This document shows, piece by piece, positions 1-8,951 of a DNA stretch of 64,000 bases. The number at the start of each line of letters is the position of its first letter. The stretch's first letter is position 1. The DNA is from Brevibacterium aurantiacum (GTDB taxonomy: Bacteria > Actinomycetota > Actinomycetes > Actinomycetales > Brevibacteriaceae): positions 1 to 64,000 of the forward strand of contig NZ_FXZB01000014.1 of assembly GCF_900169065.1 (NCBI RefSeq). Reading direction: 5' to 3'. The notes beneath the pieces were generated by a model. That model did no database searches and was not told the origin of the DNA. It saw only the letters and a program-made list of their open reading frames with translations. A program made the translations under genes and the position numbers.

Positions 1-719
1 CAAGACAGCCAACCAACGATCACGGGGTGACCGAGGCTGACCAATTAATCATGTCCACACATGCTGGCGTGACCACCCGGCGAGGGGAGGCCACAAATGT
101 GTGAACATGTGATTGTCTTACCAGAAATACTTAATGTTTCTGGCATCACTATTTGTTCAAACAAACACGCTATTGGATTCTCAAACCACAAACACTCACC
201 CATCACCACAACCCAATTATTGGGGCGTGTTCACTGGGGGTGTCAGTTTCAATTGTTGGCTGCCACCAGCTTTTCCGTGTGGACCAGAACCAAACTGTGT
301 TTGTGCTGGTCACACCCGGTGAAAACTGTTCTCGAAGAGTTCGTTTTCTGCGGGGCAACGAGATACAACTCTAGACCAGGCCAGCCTCTGCGTGCAACTC
401 GAAACCGGAAATCTGATCGTGACGCCCACCACACCCCTTGGATTGGCCGAAATTCCCCCGCCCGGACCCCTCTATTCCGCAGGGCTCCGGCCCTTGGATC
501 CGCAGGCCGGTCTCGTTGCTAGACGTTGAACCCTCCGAGCCATAGGAGTTGCCCAGTATCCGGTGGCTCTGCCGGTGCGACCCTCTCGTTGTGGGACTGC
601 CTCAGTGTGCCGCTGCGTCCCTCTTATTGCAGACCTCTCTGCACCGGCTCATGGCGCAACACTGTGCACTGGGCTAGGTAGGTTCGGCCAAGTCAGGGCC
701 GTCCACTAGCCTTGGTCTC
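1..719. other. Gene-poor, relatively AT-rich leader region
   Basis: No open frame here shows a recognisable domain, a convincing ribosome-binding site or the strong third-position GC seen in the rest of the window. Roughly positions 100-350 are visibly richer in A and T than the flanking DNA. The longest frame (97-522, plus strand) has a composition unlike the neighbouring proteins and overlaps equally open alternative frames. The last stretch presumably contains the recQ promoter, but I could not assign a -10/-35 pair with confidence. I saw no tRNA-like fold. Confidence 0.5.
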
Positions 720-2555
720 ATGACTTCGGCTCCCACAACCTCTCCGCTCGACGTCCTCCATGATGTCTTCGGCTATGACGAATTCCGGGGCCAGCAGCAA
801 GCGGTCGTCGATCAGATCGTCGGTGGTGGAGACGCGGTCGTCCTCATGCCCACCGGTGGAGGAAAGTCCCTCTGCTATCAGATTCCAAGTCTCGTCAGGC
901 CCGGGACAGGCGTCGTCATCTCACCACTCATCGCGCTCATGGCCGATCAGGTCGCCGCACTGGAGAATCTGGGTGTCAGGGCGGCATACCTCAACTCGAC
1001 ACTCGACTTCGAGGAGGCGCAGAACGTCGAACGCGCACTCCTGGCCGGCGAGCTGGATCTGCTCTACCTGGCACCGGAGCGCCTAGTCCTGCCGCGCACA
1101 ATGTCTCTGCTCGAACGAGCCCAGGTCGCACTGTTCGCGATCGATGAGGCTCACTGCGTATCTCAGTGGGGCCATGATTTCCGCAGCGACTACCTCGGCC
1201 TGGGAGTGCTGGCCGAACGCTTCCCCGATGTGCCGCGCATTGCGTTGACTGCCACGGCCACACCTGCCACCCACGCAGAGCTCACTGATCGTCTTCACCT
1301 CGGCGAGGCCCAGCATTTCGTCGCCAGCTTCGACCGGCCCAACATCACCTACCGCATCGAACCGAAGCAATCCGGTCGCTCCCAGCTCATCAGCTTCATC
1401 ACCACAGAACACCCCGGCGACTCCGGCATCGTCTACTGCCTGTCCCGCCGCGGTGTCGAACAGCTCGCCGACGCTCTCGTGGCCCGGGGGATCAACGCTC
1501 TGCCCTATCACGCGGGCCTGCCCTCTGAAGTGCGTGCCGAGCACCAGGCACGGTTCCTCCGCGAGGACGGTCTGGTCATGGTCGCGACGATCGCCTTCGG
1601 CATGGGCATCGACAAACCCGATGTCCGCTTCGTCGCCCACCTCGACCTGCCGCGCAGTGTGGAGGGCTACTACCAGGAGACCGGCCGTGCCGGACGTGAC
1701 GGACTGCCCGCTGACGCGTGGATGATCTACGGCCTCGGCGATGTCGTCTCCCAACGTCGCCTCATCGAATCCGGAGACGGCGATCGAACCTACCAACGCC
1801 GAGCGATGTCGCACCTTGATTCGATGCTGGCTCTGTGCGAAACCGTCGACTGCCGACGCGTGCAGCTCCTGCGCTACTTCGATGAGGAATCCGAACCCTG
1901 CGGCAACTGCGACACCTGCATCACTCCCCCGGTGACCTGGGACGCAACAGTGGCCGTGCAGAAACTGCTGTCGGCAGTCATCCGCCTCGACCGAGAACGC
2001 GGCCAGAAATTCGGCTCTGGACAGGTCATCGATGTGCTGCGCGGCAACGACAATGAGCGGTCCCGCTCCGCCGACCATGAGAGCCTCAGTGTTTGGGGCG
2101 TCGGCAGCGATCTCAGTGAAACCCAATGGAAGACCGTGGTTCGCCAGGTTCTTGCCCGCGGTCTGCTCGAATCGCATGGCGACTACGGTGTCCTCGTCGT
2201 CGGCGAGGCCGCCGGACCCGTCCTGCGCAGCGAGGTCGAGATCTCACTGCGCGTGGATCCCGTGAAGAAATCCGGATCGAAGAAGGCAGCGGCCAAGCGC
2301 CGAGGTGGCCCCGAGGTCGAACTCGGCACCGCAGACACAGCCCTGTTCGAGGCTCTGCGTGCTTGGCGTGCCGAGCAGGCGAAGGAACAAGGGGTCCCCG
2401 CCTATGTCGTGTTCCCCGATGCCACCTTGTACGGAATCGTCGAGGCCAAACCGAGCACCATCGGCGAGCTGGGCCAGGTCAGTGGCGTGGGTCTGAAGAA
2501 GCTCGACCGCTATGGTCCCGGCGTCCTCGAGGTCCTTGAGTCCAGCGCCGCCTGA
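720..2555 (+). CDS. recQ: ATP-dependent DNA helicase RecQ
   Basis: A 611-residue superfamily 2 3'-5' DNA helicase acting in recombination and replication-fork repair. Helicase motifs appear in order: FRGQQQAV (Q motif/motif 0), the Walker [15 protein letters not shown] near residue 43, the DEAH-type box [16 protein letters not shown], the TATAT motif III, the second RecA-like domain with the [18 protein letters not shown] segment, and motif [15 protein letters not shown] RecQ-C-terminal zinc-binding module follows (C-R-R cluster, then CGNCDTC). The tail around residues 545-605 resembles an HRDC domain ([24 protein letters not shown]). Length matches the family. The ATG at 720 gives a normal N-terminus. 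The 3' end overlaps a truncated gene on the other strand. Confidence 0.96.
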   Translation: MTSAPTTSPLDVLHDVFGYDEFRGQQQAVVDQIVGGGDAVVLMPTGGGKSLCYQIPSLVRPGTGVVISPLIALMADQVAALENLGVRAAYLNSTLDFEEAQNVERALLAGELDLLYLAPERLVLPRTMSLLERAQVALFAIDEAHCVSQWGHDFRSDYLGLGVLAERFPDVPRIALTATATPATHAELTDRLHLGEAQHFVASFDRPNITYRIEPKQSGRSQLISFITTEHPGDSGIVYCLSRRGVEQLADALVARGINALPYHAGLPSEVRAEHQARFLREDGLVMVATIAFGMGIDKPDVRFVAHLDLPRSVEGYYQETGRAGRDGLPADAWMIYGLGDVVSQRRLIESGDGDRTYQRRAMSHLDSMLALCETVDCRRVQLLRYFDEESEPCGNCDTCITPPVTWDATVAVQKLLSAVIRLDRERGQKFGSGQVIDVLRGNDNERSRSADHESLSVWGVGSDLSETQWKTVVRQVLARGLLESHGDYGVLVVGEAAGPVLRSEVEISLRVDPVKKSGSKKAAAKRRGGPEVELGTADTALFEALRAWRAEQAKEQGVPAYVVFPDATLYGIVEAKPSTIGELGQVSGVGLKKLDRYGPGVLEVLESSAA

Positions 2556-2890
2556 ACTTGACCCACTGATCGTGGGCCCAGTCGCGGCTCTTTGTTCTCC
2601 GATCCGCCGGCGTCGAGAATCTTCGCTCGTGTGGCGTCAACGTCATCACGGGAATCCCGACTCAGAGCGGTGAGCACCTGTGCGGTCGAATGCGGATCGG
2701 CGATCGGCTTGTCGGTAAACGTCCCCAGGTACTCCCGCGTCAGAATCATGAAGAAGATGCCTTCGTCCCATTTGAGACAGGCGGCGTTCTCATCGGTGAA
2801 CTCGGGAACAACCTCGGCGCCTAGATTGGCGTAGAACTCTTTTGATCGATTGAGATCGGTGGTCGGGTAGTTGACGAAGATCTGGGTCAT
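2510..2890 (-). pseudogene. 3'-truncated VOC/glyoxalase-fold protein
   Basis: The frame starts at ATG 2890 after a good GAGGGAG ribosome-binding site and begins MTQIFVNYPTTDL, typical of the small VOC (glyoxalase/bleomycin-resistance fold) proteins of actinobacteria and proteobacteria. The sequence follows the family closely through TREYLGTFTDKPIADP and SRDSRDDVDATRAKILDAGG. Family members then continue with a second beta-alpha-beta module ending in a metal-ligand glutamate region. Here the sequence changes abruptly after GGSENKEP into a low-complexity tail that merely reads antisense across the end of recQ. About 40 conserved C-terminal residues are therefore missing. A 3' deletion that fused the gene to recQ DNA is the likeliest cause, and the product is probably non-functional. 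Confidence 0.72.
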
Positions 2891-2976
2891 GACTGCTCCC
2901 TCGCAGCTGGTGTCCAGCAATGGGCTCAATATCCTCGTCTTCGCTCACCGGCATGTCAATAGACCGACGAGACTCA

Positions 2977-3558
2977 TCAGTTCGTCTTCGTCACGGTGAC
3001 GTCGATGGGCGTCTGATTCGTGAAGATGTCGAAGACCGGGCAGTGAGCATCGACGGTCTTCTGCAGCTCCTGGTAGGCCTCGTCACTGTCTGGGCCCGTG
3101 ATGTTCACGGTGACACGGACCGCGGAAAGCCCCGGGCGTACCGAATCGTCGGCACCGAAGAGTCCCCGAACGTCGAGGTCGCCCTCTGCGCTGACGTCGA
3201 GGTTCTCGATCGTCAGTCCCAGGTTGTGAGCATAGAGACGGTAGACGACGATCTGGCAGGAGATCAGGGCACCGAGCGCGTATTCCACGGGGTTCGGTGC
3301 AACATCGTCGCCGGCCAAAGGGGCCGGCTCGTCGACCGTGAAGGTGTGCTTGCCGGCAGTGATGACCGAAGAAACCGAGCCCTGGGCACTGCCCTTGGCA
3401 GAGAAGACCAGCTGCGCGTTCTTCACCGAGGCGACGATCCGGTCGTTCCATGCCTGCCCCGCCGAGGAGAGGCGTGCGGCGCGATCCTCGGCACTGATGG
3501 CAATGGTCGAACCAGCGTCGGTGGTGGATCCTGTGGTGGTTTCAGCTGTGGCGGTCAT
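2977..3558 (-). CDS. OsmC family protein (redox-active thiol peroxidase-like)
   Basis: A 193-residue OsmC/Ohr superfamily protein. These cytoplasmic dimers usually reduce organic hydroperoxides through two cysteines. The core NPVEYALGALISCQIVVYRLYAHNLGL carries the first cysteine on the central helix, and DAHCPVFDIFTNQTPIDV carries the second. About 65 N-terminal residues precede the core, longer than minimal OsmC proteins, and include a Thr/Ser-rich start. The ATG at 3558 follows a GAGACGCTC-type purine stretch. This is one of three OsmC-superfamily genes within 8 kb. The exact substrate cannot be told from sequence. Confidence 0.88.
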   Translation of the reverse strand: MTATAETTTGSTTDAGSTIAISAEDRAARLSSAGQAWNDRIVASVKNAQLVFSAKGSAQGSVSSVITAGKHTFTVDEPAPLAGDDVAPNPVEYALGALISCQIVVYRLYAHNLGLTIENLDVSAEGDLDVRGLFGADDSVRPGLSAVRVTVNITGPDSDEAYQELQKTVDAHCPVFDIFTNQTPIDVTVTKTN

Positions 3559-3819
3559 GAGCGTCTCCTCGGTGTGGGTGGTAATCGTCTGAGTGATCCC
3601 CAGACTAGGAACACAGGCCTCCCACGAGCGGGCTGCTCGTCAGATTCCGACGCGCTCCGTCACACTCACGAAATGCGCCGACGCATACCGACATAACCCA
3701 GTTGCCTGCTCGGCGAGGCTGACGCTCGTCAAAAGCTCGTTCCCGTGTCCCATCGGGGGAACCGAATCTCATACTTCTGACGGACAACACGCCTGATCAA
3801 CGACTCATAGTGTTGAGGC

Positions 3820-4524
3820 ATGAGCGAAGCCCCATCTCGAAGTCGACTCTCGACGACGACCCTTCTCATCGCGGCAGGAGCCGTCCTCGGCATCGCTGCT
3901 CTCGTCTTCGGAACTGCCGTCGTCATCGGGCTCACCGTTCCAGGTGTCCGGGCACATTTCGATAGCCTCATCGTCGCTGTGCTGCTCGTGCAGAGCGCAG
4001 GGACTCTATGGGCGCTGACGTTCATCCTGCGCCACCGCGGTCACCGACTCTCGGACATCGGCTTCGCCCGCCCCTCTCTGCGCCTCTTCCATCTGCTGTG
4101 GCAGATTCCCACAGCGGTGATCGTGGTGATCCTCACGCAGGCCCTCGTCTTCGCAATCACCGGCTCGGACCCTGTCAGCGAGTCGTCGACCGATTCGCTG
4201 GCAGGAAACGCCGGCGCTGCCGGTGCGATCGTGATGTTCGCGGCCGTCGCAGTCATCACCCCGTCCTGGGAAGAGCTGTTCTTCCGCGGCCTGATCTTCG
4301 GCTACGTTCGTGGCCGCCTAGGCACAACATGCGCGGTTGTCATCAGCGCCGTCATCTTCGCGCTGTGTCATGGCGTGCCGATTCTCCTGCCCTACATGCT
4401 TGCGCTCGGCCTCTGCCTAGCACTGCTGCGGGTGTTCCACGGCAATCTGTGGGGTTCACTGGGTCTGCACATCACGATCAATTCGACGGCGTCGCTGGTT
4501 CTGCTGCAAGCCGTCTTCGCGTGA
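3820..4524 (+). CDS. CPBP family intramembrane metalloprotease
   Basis: A 234-residue polytopic membrane protein of the CPBP (Abi/CAAX protease-like) family. Hydrophobic helices cover roughly residues 10-40, 45-65, 85-110, 130-150 and 170-230. The family glutamate motif is present as EELFFRGLIFGYVRGRLG in the second half. A following helix carries the FxxxH-type motif (VIFALCHGVPILL), and a late HITIN supplies a further conserved polar position. These are the residues expected to form the intramembrane metal site. Substrates of bacterial members are mostly unknown. The gene stands alone, followed by a divergent-oriented regulator, so context adds little. Confidence 0.87.
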   Translation: MSEAPSRSRLSTTTLLIAAGAVLGIAALVFGTAVVIGLTVPGVRAHFDSLIVAVLLVQSAGTLWALTFILRHRGHRLSDIGFARPSLRLFHLLWQIPTAVIVVILTQALVFAITGSDPVSESSTDSLAGNAGAAGAIVMFAAVAVITPSWEELFFRGLIFGYVRGRLGTTCAVVISAVIFALCHGVPILLPYMLALGLCLALLRVFHGNLWGSLGLHITINSTASLVLLQAVFA

Positions 4525-4581
4525 GGAAGCTCAGGCGGGCCGTCTTCGCCTGAGTTCCTTTCGGCATGGCCGTCCTCTCAC

Positions 4582-5067
4582 TCACGGGCGGTGATGTCCG
4601 AACACCAGACTGGTCTGCGTGTGGGCGATCATCGGATCCGAGAGGTGCTCGTCGATGAAGTCGTTGAGTCCCGTCGGATGGGCGGCGGCGATGTGCACGA
4701 GCAGGTCCCGCTCCCCCGACACCTGGAAGACATCAAGGGTCTCAGGTGCCCGGAGCAGCCCCGCGATGACATCGCTCATCTTTGACCTCCCCACCGGTGA
4801 CATCCGCACGGAGATCATGCCGAACACGTGCAGGCCGAGCGCTTCGAAATCGATGTCGGCATGAAATCCCTTGATGATGCCGCGCGATCTCAGTGCACTG
4901 ACTCTGCCCGAGCAGGTCGACGGGGCAAGCCCCACCCGACCGGCGAGGTCCTTGTTGGAGATCCGAGCATCGGAACCGAGCTCACGCAGGATCGCCAGGT
5001 CCACCTCGGCGAGGTGGACATTGTTCGATTCAGCATGATGATCGACGATCAATTCCGAATTCACCAC
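4582..5067 (-). CDS. Lrp/AsnC family transcriptional regulator
   Basis: An Lrp/AsnC-type regulator: a helix-turn-helix near the N-terminus (LRELGSDARISNKDLAGRVGLAPSTCSGRVSALRSRGIIKG), then the RAM effector-binding domain (HVFGMISVRM..., ending VFQVSGERDLLVHIAAAHPTGLNDFIDEHL). The frame is open to a TTG at 5082. I prefer the GTG at 5067 because a GGAAGTGA purine run sits at suitable spacing before it. It is transcribed divergently from kynureninase with about 100 bp between them, the classic arrangement for an Lrp-type activator of kynU (KynR in proteobacteria). Control by kynurenine or tryptophan is therefore likely but inferred. Confidence 0.88.
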   Translation of the reverse strand: MVNSELIVDHHAESNNVHLAEVDLAILRELGSDARISNKDLAGRVGLAPSTCSGRVSALRSRGIIKGFHADIDFEALGLHVFGMISVRMSPVGRSKMSDVIAGLLRAPETLDVFQVSGERDLLVHIAAAHPTGLNDFIDEHLSDPMIAHTQTSLVFGHHRP

Positions 5068-5174
5068 AGAAATCACTTCCAATTCTCGCCATCTGTTCGG
5101 ATTGCCTCGATGATATCCGTGATCTGAGTAGTCTGTGAGGTGAACCGGATCAACCGACCCAATGAAGGTGAGTC

Positions 5175-6440
5175 ATGACGACCCTCGAGCGATCAGCCTG
5201 CGAACTCCTCGACCGCGACGATCCTCTGCGCAAGCTCAGAGACGAGTTCATCCTCCCCTCCGACACGATCTACCTCGACGGGAACTCGCTGGGTGCCCGA
5301 ACAAAGGGCGCGGCCGAACGTGCCCAGGAGGTCATCGAGGACGAATGGGGCACCGGCCTCATCCGCTCCTGGAACACTGCCGGTTGGTTCGATCTGCCAG
5401 CGAAGCTGGGCGATAAGGTCGCCGGCGTCGTCGGTGGTGGGACCGGCAGCACCGTCGTCACGGACACCACCTCGATCAACCTGTTCAAAGCCGCATCGGC
5501 CGCACTGAAGATGCAGGCTGCCGATGCGCCGGGGCGTCGCGTCATCCTCACTCAACGGGAGAATTTCCCTTCCGACATCTACATGCTGCAGGGCCTGGCC
5601 GAGCAGCTCGACGACGGCTACGAGGTGCGTCTCGTTGATGACGCCGAAGTGACCGCCGGGTTCCCGAACACGATGACCGACGAGGTGGCCCTCGTCGTCC
5701 TCACCCACGTGAACTATCGCACGGGTCGCCTCTTCGACATGGCCACCACCACCTCGGCGATCCATGCTGGTGGAGCGATGGTGATCTGGGATCTGTGCCA
5801 TTCGGCGGGAGCCCTGGAGATCGACCTGGCCGGATCGGGCGCAGATATGGCGATCGGCTGCACCTACAAATTCCTCAACGGCGGGCCGGGTTCACCCGCA
5901 TTCATCTGGGTCTCCGAGGCACTGCAGAACCGTTTCACCCAACCGCTCTCGGGCTGGTGGGGGCATGCGAAACCCTTCGAGATGTCACCGGACTACGCTC
6001 CGGCCGAGGGCATTCGCCGGTATCTGACCGGCACGCAGGGCGTCATCTCGATGGCGGTGGCCGAATTGGGCCTCGACATCGCCGACAGCGTCAATATGGC
6101 AGCCGTGCGACATAAGTCCCTGCAGCTGTCCGACCTCTTCATCGAGCTCGTCGAATCTCGCCTGGCCGATCATCCCGTCCAGGTTGTCACCCCGCGTGAG
6201 CACGCTCATCGCGGGTCACAGGTCTCGATCACCCACCCTGAGGGATTTGCGGTGATGAGTGCCCTTATCGAGCGTGGAATCATCGGCGACTATCGGGAGC
6301 CGGAAGTTCTGCGCTTCGGCCTGACTCCGCTCTACATCGGCTTCACCGACGTCTGGGACACCGTCGAGGCGCTGCGCGAGATCCTCGACAACCGGCTCTG
6401 GGACGCTCCCCAGCACAAGGTCCGCGGCGCCGTCACCTGA
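5175..6440 (+). CDS. kynU: Kynureninase
   Basis: A 421-residue PLP-dependent fold-type I enzyme that cleaves L-kynurenine (or 3-hydroxykynurenine) to anthranilate (or hydroxyanthranilate) plus alanine. Family hallmarks are visible: YLDGNSLG near residue 34, WGTGLIRSWNTAGWF, the substrate/PLP phosphate segment VVTDTTSINLFK, the aspartate in VIWDLCHSAGALEIDL, and the Schiff-base lysine in IGCTYKFLNGGPGSPAF. The C-terminal domain ends with FGLTPLYIGFTDVWD. A GAAGGTGA ribosome-binding site precedes the ATG. No tryptophan dioxygenase or formamidase gene lies next to it, so it may act on imported or separately formed kynurenine. Confidence 0.95.
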   Translation: MTTLERSACELLDRDDPLRKLRDEFILPSDTIYLDGNSLGARTKGAAERAQEVIEDEWGTGLIRSWNTAGWFDLPAKLGDKVAGVVGGGTGSTVVTDTTSINLFKAASAALKMQAADAPGRRVILTQRENFPSDIYMLQGLAEQLDDGYEVRLVDDAEVTAGFPNTMTDEVALVVLTHVNYRTGRLFDMATTTSAIHAGGAMVIWDLCHSAGALEIDLAGSGADMAIGCTYKFLNGGPGSPAFIWVSEALQNRFTQPLSGWWGHAKPFEMSPDYAPAEGIRRYLTGTQGVISMAVAELGLDIADSVNMAAVRHKSLQLSDLFIELVESRLADHPVQVVTPREHAHRGSQVSITHPEGFAVMSALIERGIIGDYREPEVLRFGLTPLYIGFTDVWDTVEALREILDNRLWDAPQHKVRGAVT

Positions 6441-6477
6441 ACGGTCACACCTGGTCAGGCCGTCACCTGAGGCAAGC

Positions 6478-7761
6478 TCACCCGACCCGTCGCCCACGTC
6501 CTGCCAGCACGTAGGCGCCGATCCCGATCGCGCCGATGGCCAGAACCGAGCCGCCGATCGTCACGGCCTGCGGGATCGTGGCGATGGTGCCGAGGACGCC
6601 GACGGTGACTCCGGAGAAGGTCTGCATGCCGGGGCCGAACATCGAGTAGGAACCGATGACTCGGCCACGGATCTCGGTCGGAGCTTCAAGCTGGATAATC
6701 GCCATCTCGGTCGATTCCGCGGTGATCTTGCAGACTCCGGCGAGGACGAGCACGATCAGCGCCAGCCACAGATGTGAGGTGAAGGCGAAGACGATCGAGC
6801 TCGCTCCGAGTCCGGCGGCGCCGACCGCGGCTGCTGCCGGGGTCGGTCGCACCCAGCCTGTGGCCTCGAGGAAGAACCCGCCGAGCACTCCTCCGGCCCC
6901 GAGGGCGAAGAGCAGCAGCCCGTACGTGAAGTCACTGTCGCCACCTGGTCCGGTCAGCAGTCCGCCGAAGACCGGCATCGCTGTCTGCAGCACTGCTCCG
7001 ATGGTGATCGAGGCGAGCGCGGCCAAGAGCAGCATGCTGATGATCGACCGGTTGTGGCGCACGTCGACGAGCACCCGCAGCGACTGCACCAGGGTCGTGC
7101 GCGTCTTGTTCGGACTCCCGCTCCTGGTGTGGCCGGTGAAGGGTGTGCGCATGAGGAAGATCGTCAGCGGCAGATAGAAGATGATGTTGATGAAGATGCC
7201 CCAGGTCGGTCCGAACGACAGCAGGAGCACCGAGCCGACGACGGGCCCGAAGAGGATCCCGAGACTGCGGAAGGTCGCGTTGATGCGCACCGCGCTGGGC
7301 AGTTCGGAACGTCCGGCGAAGTCGTAGAGCATCATCTGCTCGGCAGGGCCCCACAGGCAGCCGGCCAGTCCGTGGATGACGAGCAGGACGCAGGCCTGCC
7401 ACAGCTGCAGCAAGTCGGTGAGGAAGAGGATGCCCCAGCACAGGGACACGAACATGAACAGGCCCTGCCCGATCTGGATCAGCCGCCTGCAGTCGAAGCG
7501 CTCCGCTAGAGAGCCTGCGTAGACGGAGAGCAGGAGGAACGGAAGCCAGTGGCTGATGAGTTGGAACCCGACGAGGGCCGGGGACTCGAACTTCTGCCAC
7601 AGCACCCAGTAGGTGATGACGTGTTCGATGTTGTCACCCATCATCGCCAGCCCGGACCCGACCAGGTAAGGCGCGGTCTTCCAGCTGCGCAGCACCCCGA
7701 AGCGGCGCGGATGCGCCGAGCTGTCGGCTGAATCGTCTCGGATCTCACTCACTCGGCCCAT
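6478..7761 (-). CDS. MFS transporter (EntS/MFS_3-like exporter)
   Basis: A 427-residue major facilitator protein with about 12 hydrophobic segments. The N-terminal half includes GSGLAMMGDNIEHVITYWVLW and the loop AERFDCRRLIQIGQ, which corresponds to the family's loop 2-3 motif. The overall style resembles the drug and siderophore exporters of the MFS_3/EntS group. It converges on kynU with a 37-bp gap. A role in exporting a kynurenine-derived aromatic or a siderophore-like compound is possible, but nothing in the sequence fixes the substrate. The ATG at 7761 gives a short basic cytoplasmic N-terminus rich in Ser and Asp. Confidence 0.85.
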   Translation of the reverse strand: MGRVSEIRDDSADSSAHPRRFGVLRSWKTAPYLVGSGLAMMGDNIEHVITYWVLWQKFESPALVGFQLISHWLPFLLLSVYAGSLAERFDCRRLIQIGQGLFMFVSLCWGILFLTDLLQLWQACVLLVIHGLAGCLWGPAEQMMLYDFAGRSELPSAVRINATFRSLGILFGPVVGSVLLLSFGPTWGIFINIIFYLPLTIFLMRTPFTGHTRSGSPNKTRTTLVQSLRVLVDVRHNRSIISMLLLAALASITIGAVLQTAMPVFGGLLTGPGGDSDFTYGLLLFALGAGGVLGGFFLEATGWVRPTPAAAAVGAAGLGASSIVFAFTSHLWLALIVLVLAGVCKITAESTEMAIIQLEAPTEIRGRVIGSYSMFGPGMQTFSGVTVGVLGTIATIPQAVTIGGSVLAIGAIGIGAYVLAGRGRRVG

Positions 7762-7905
7762 TCTGGCACCGTCGCAGCCGAGTCGAACCCGATGTACCGA
7801 AGCGTGGAACCCGATGTCGCCGAGGTGGCGCTGGCCGTGGCATGGACGTGACCCTTGATCTCGCCCGACAATGGGGTCACCATTGAACTGATCGAGGAGG
7901 ATCAG

Positions 7906-8490
7906 ATGTCAACGAGCACATCCACGCACCAGCCACCGCTCGCCTCACAGCGAGAGAAGACCGCCCTCATCGTCATCGACGTCCAGAACGGCGTCTTCGC
8001 CGAGAGCTGGCATGCAGACGAGGTGATCGGAACGATCTCCGATCTCGTTCAACGCGCCCGCGACACCGGTGCCGAAGTCATCTGGGTCAGACACTCTTCA
8101 GGAGAACTGCCACCGGAATCGCCGCAATGGCAGATCGTCGACGCGCTCACGCCCGCCGAAGGCGAGGCCATCGTGGAGAAGACCCACGGCAACACCTTCG
8201 AGGACACCGACTTCGAGGAGGTTCTCGCGTCCAAGGACGTCGGCCACCTCGTCGTCACCGGTGCCCAATCCGATGCCTGCGTAAGGTCCACGATCCACGG
8301 CGGGTTCGCCCGCGGCTACGATGTCACGCTCGTCTCCGATGCGCACACGACCGAAGATCTCAGCGACTGGGGCGCGCCACCACCGGAGCAGGTGGTCTCC
8401 CACACGAATCTCTACTGGGGCTTCGAATCGGGACCTGGTCGAACCGCCCGGGTCCAGGAATCGGCCGAGGTCGACTTCAATGCGCCGTGA
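7906..8490 (+). CDS. Isochorismatase-family cysteine hydrolase
   Basis: A 194-residue isochorismatase-like hydrolase. The catalytic triad is visible as Asp in VIDVQNGVF, Lys in VEKTHGNTFEDTDF and Cys in VTGAQSDACVRSTIHGGF. The YDVTLVSDAHTT segment is also typical. The frame opens at 7855, but the ATG at 7906 has a strong GAGGAGGATCAG leader and is the better start. Members include nicotinamidases, N-carbamoylsarcosine amidases and maleamate amidases; the substrate here is not clear. An OsmC gene follows 19 bp downstream and is probably co-transcribed. Confidence 0.9.
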   Translation: MSTSTSTHQPPLASQREKTALIVIDVQNGVFAESWHADEVIGTISDLVQRARDTGAEVIWVRHSSGELPPESPQWQIVDALTPAEGEAIVEKTHGNTFEDTDFEEVLASKDVGHLVVTGAQSDACVRSTIHGGFARGYDVTLVSDAHTTEDLSDWGAPPPEQVVSHTNLYWGFESGPGRTARVQESAEVDFNAP

Positions 8491-8509
8491 TTCCTGAGAT
8501 GATGTGCCC

Positions 8510-8932
8510 ATGAGTGAAGACAAGCGCAGCATCGAACTGACCAGGATCGCTGAGAACCATTACCGCGCCACGGCACCGAGCGGTGCGAGCATCGAATTCG
8601 GTCGCGGTGAGGGCCTGATGACACCCGTGGAGCTGCTGCTCGCGGCCGTCGCCGGGTGCTCCTCGATCGATGTCGACACCGTGACCAGCAGGCACACCGA
8701 GCCGACGCGCTTCGACGTCTCGGCCCAGGCCGACAAGATCGACGAAGACGGCGCGTCCCGCGTGGACAATGTCCATCTCGACTTCAACCTCGACTTCCCC
8801 GATGACGAGGACGGCCGCAAGGCCGATGCCCGCGTCGAGAAGCTCGTCGGCCTCTCCCATGACAAGTACTGCACTGTCTCGCGCACGGTCGAGCACCCGA
8901 CGAACGTCAACTTCAGCATCCACCGCGCCTGA
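8510..8932 (+). CDS. OsmC family protein
   Basis: A 140-residue OsmC-superfamily protein. The central helix reads PVELLLAAVAGCSSIDVDTV with the first cysteine, and the second lies in LSHDKYCTVSRTVEH, matching the YhfA-like branch. The ATG at 8510 (MSEDKRSIEL) is preferred over an in-frame GTG six bases upstream. It probably forms an operon with the preceding cysteine hydrolase. Expected activity is thiol-dependent peroxide reduction, though several OsmC branches remain uncharacterised. Confidence 0.87.
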   Translation: MSEDKRSIELTRIAENHYRATAPSGASIEFGRGEGLMTPVELLLAAVAGCSSIDVDTVTSRHTEPTRFDVSAQADKIDEDGASRVDNVHLDFNLDFPDDEDGRKADARVEKLVGLSHDKYCTVSRTVEHPTNVNFSIHRA

Positions 8933-8951
8933 CCCTCTCCGAGGTAGTGGC

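Noticed and set aside
97..522. 141-residue plus-strand frame in the leader region
   Set aside because: No ribosome-binding site, no family resemblance, and neighbouring frames are equally open.
1083..2177. 364-residue frame on the minus strand opposite recQ
   Set aside because: It is the antisense shadow of a well-conserved gene in high-GC DNA; no start signal and no domain.
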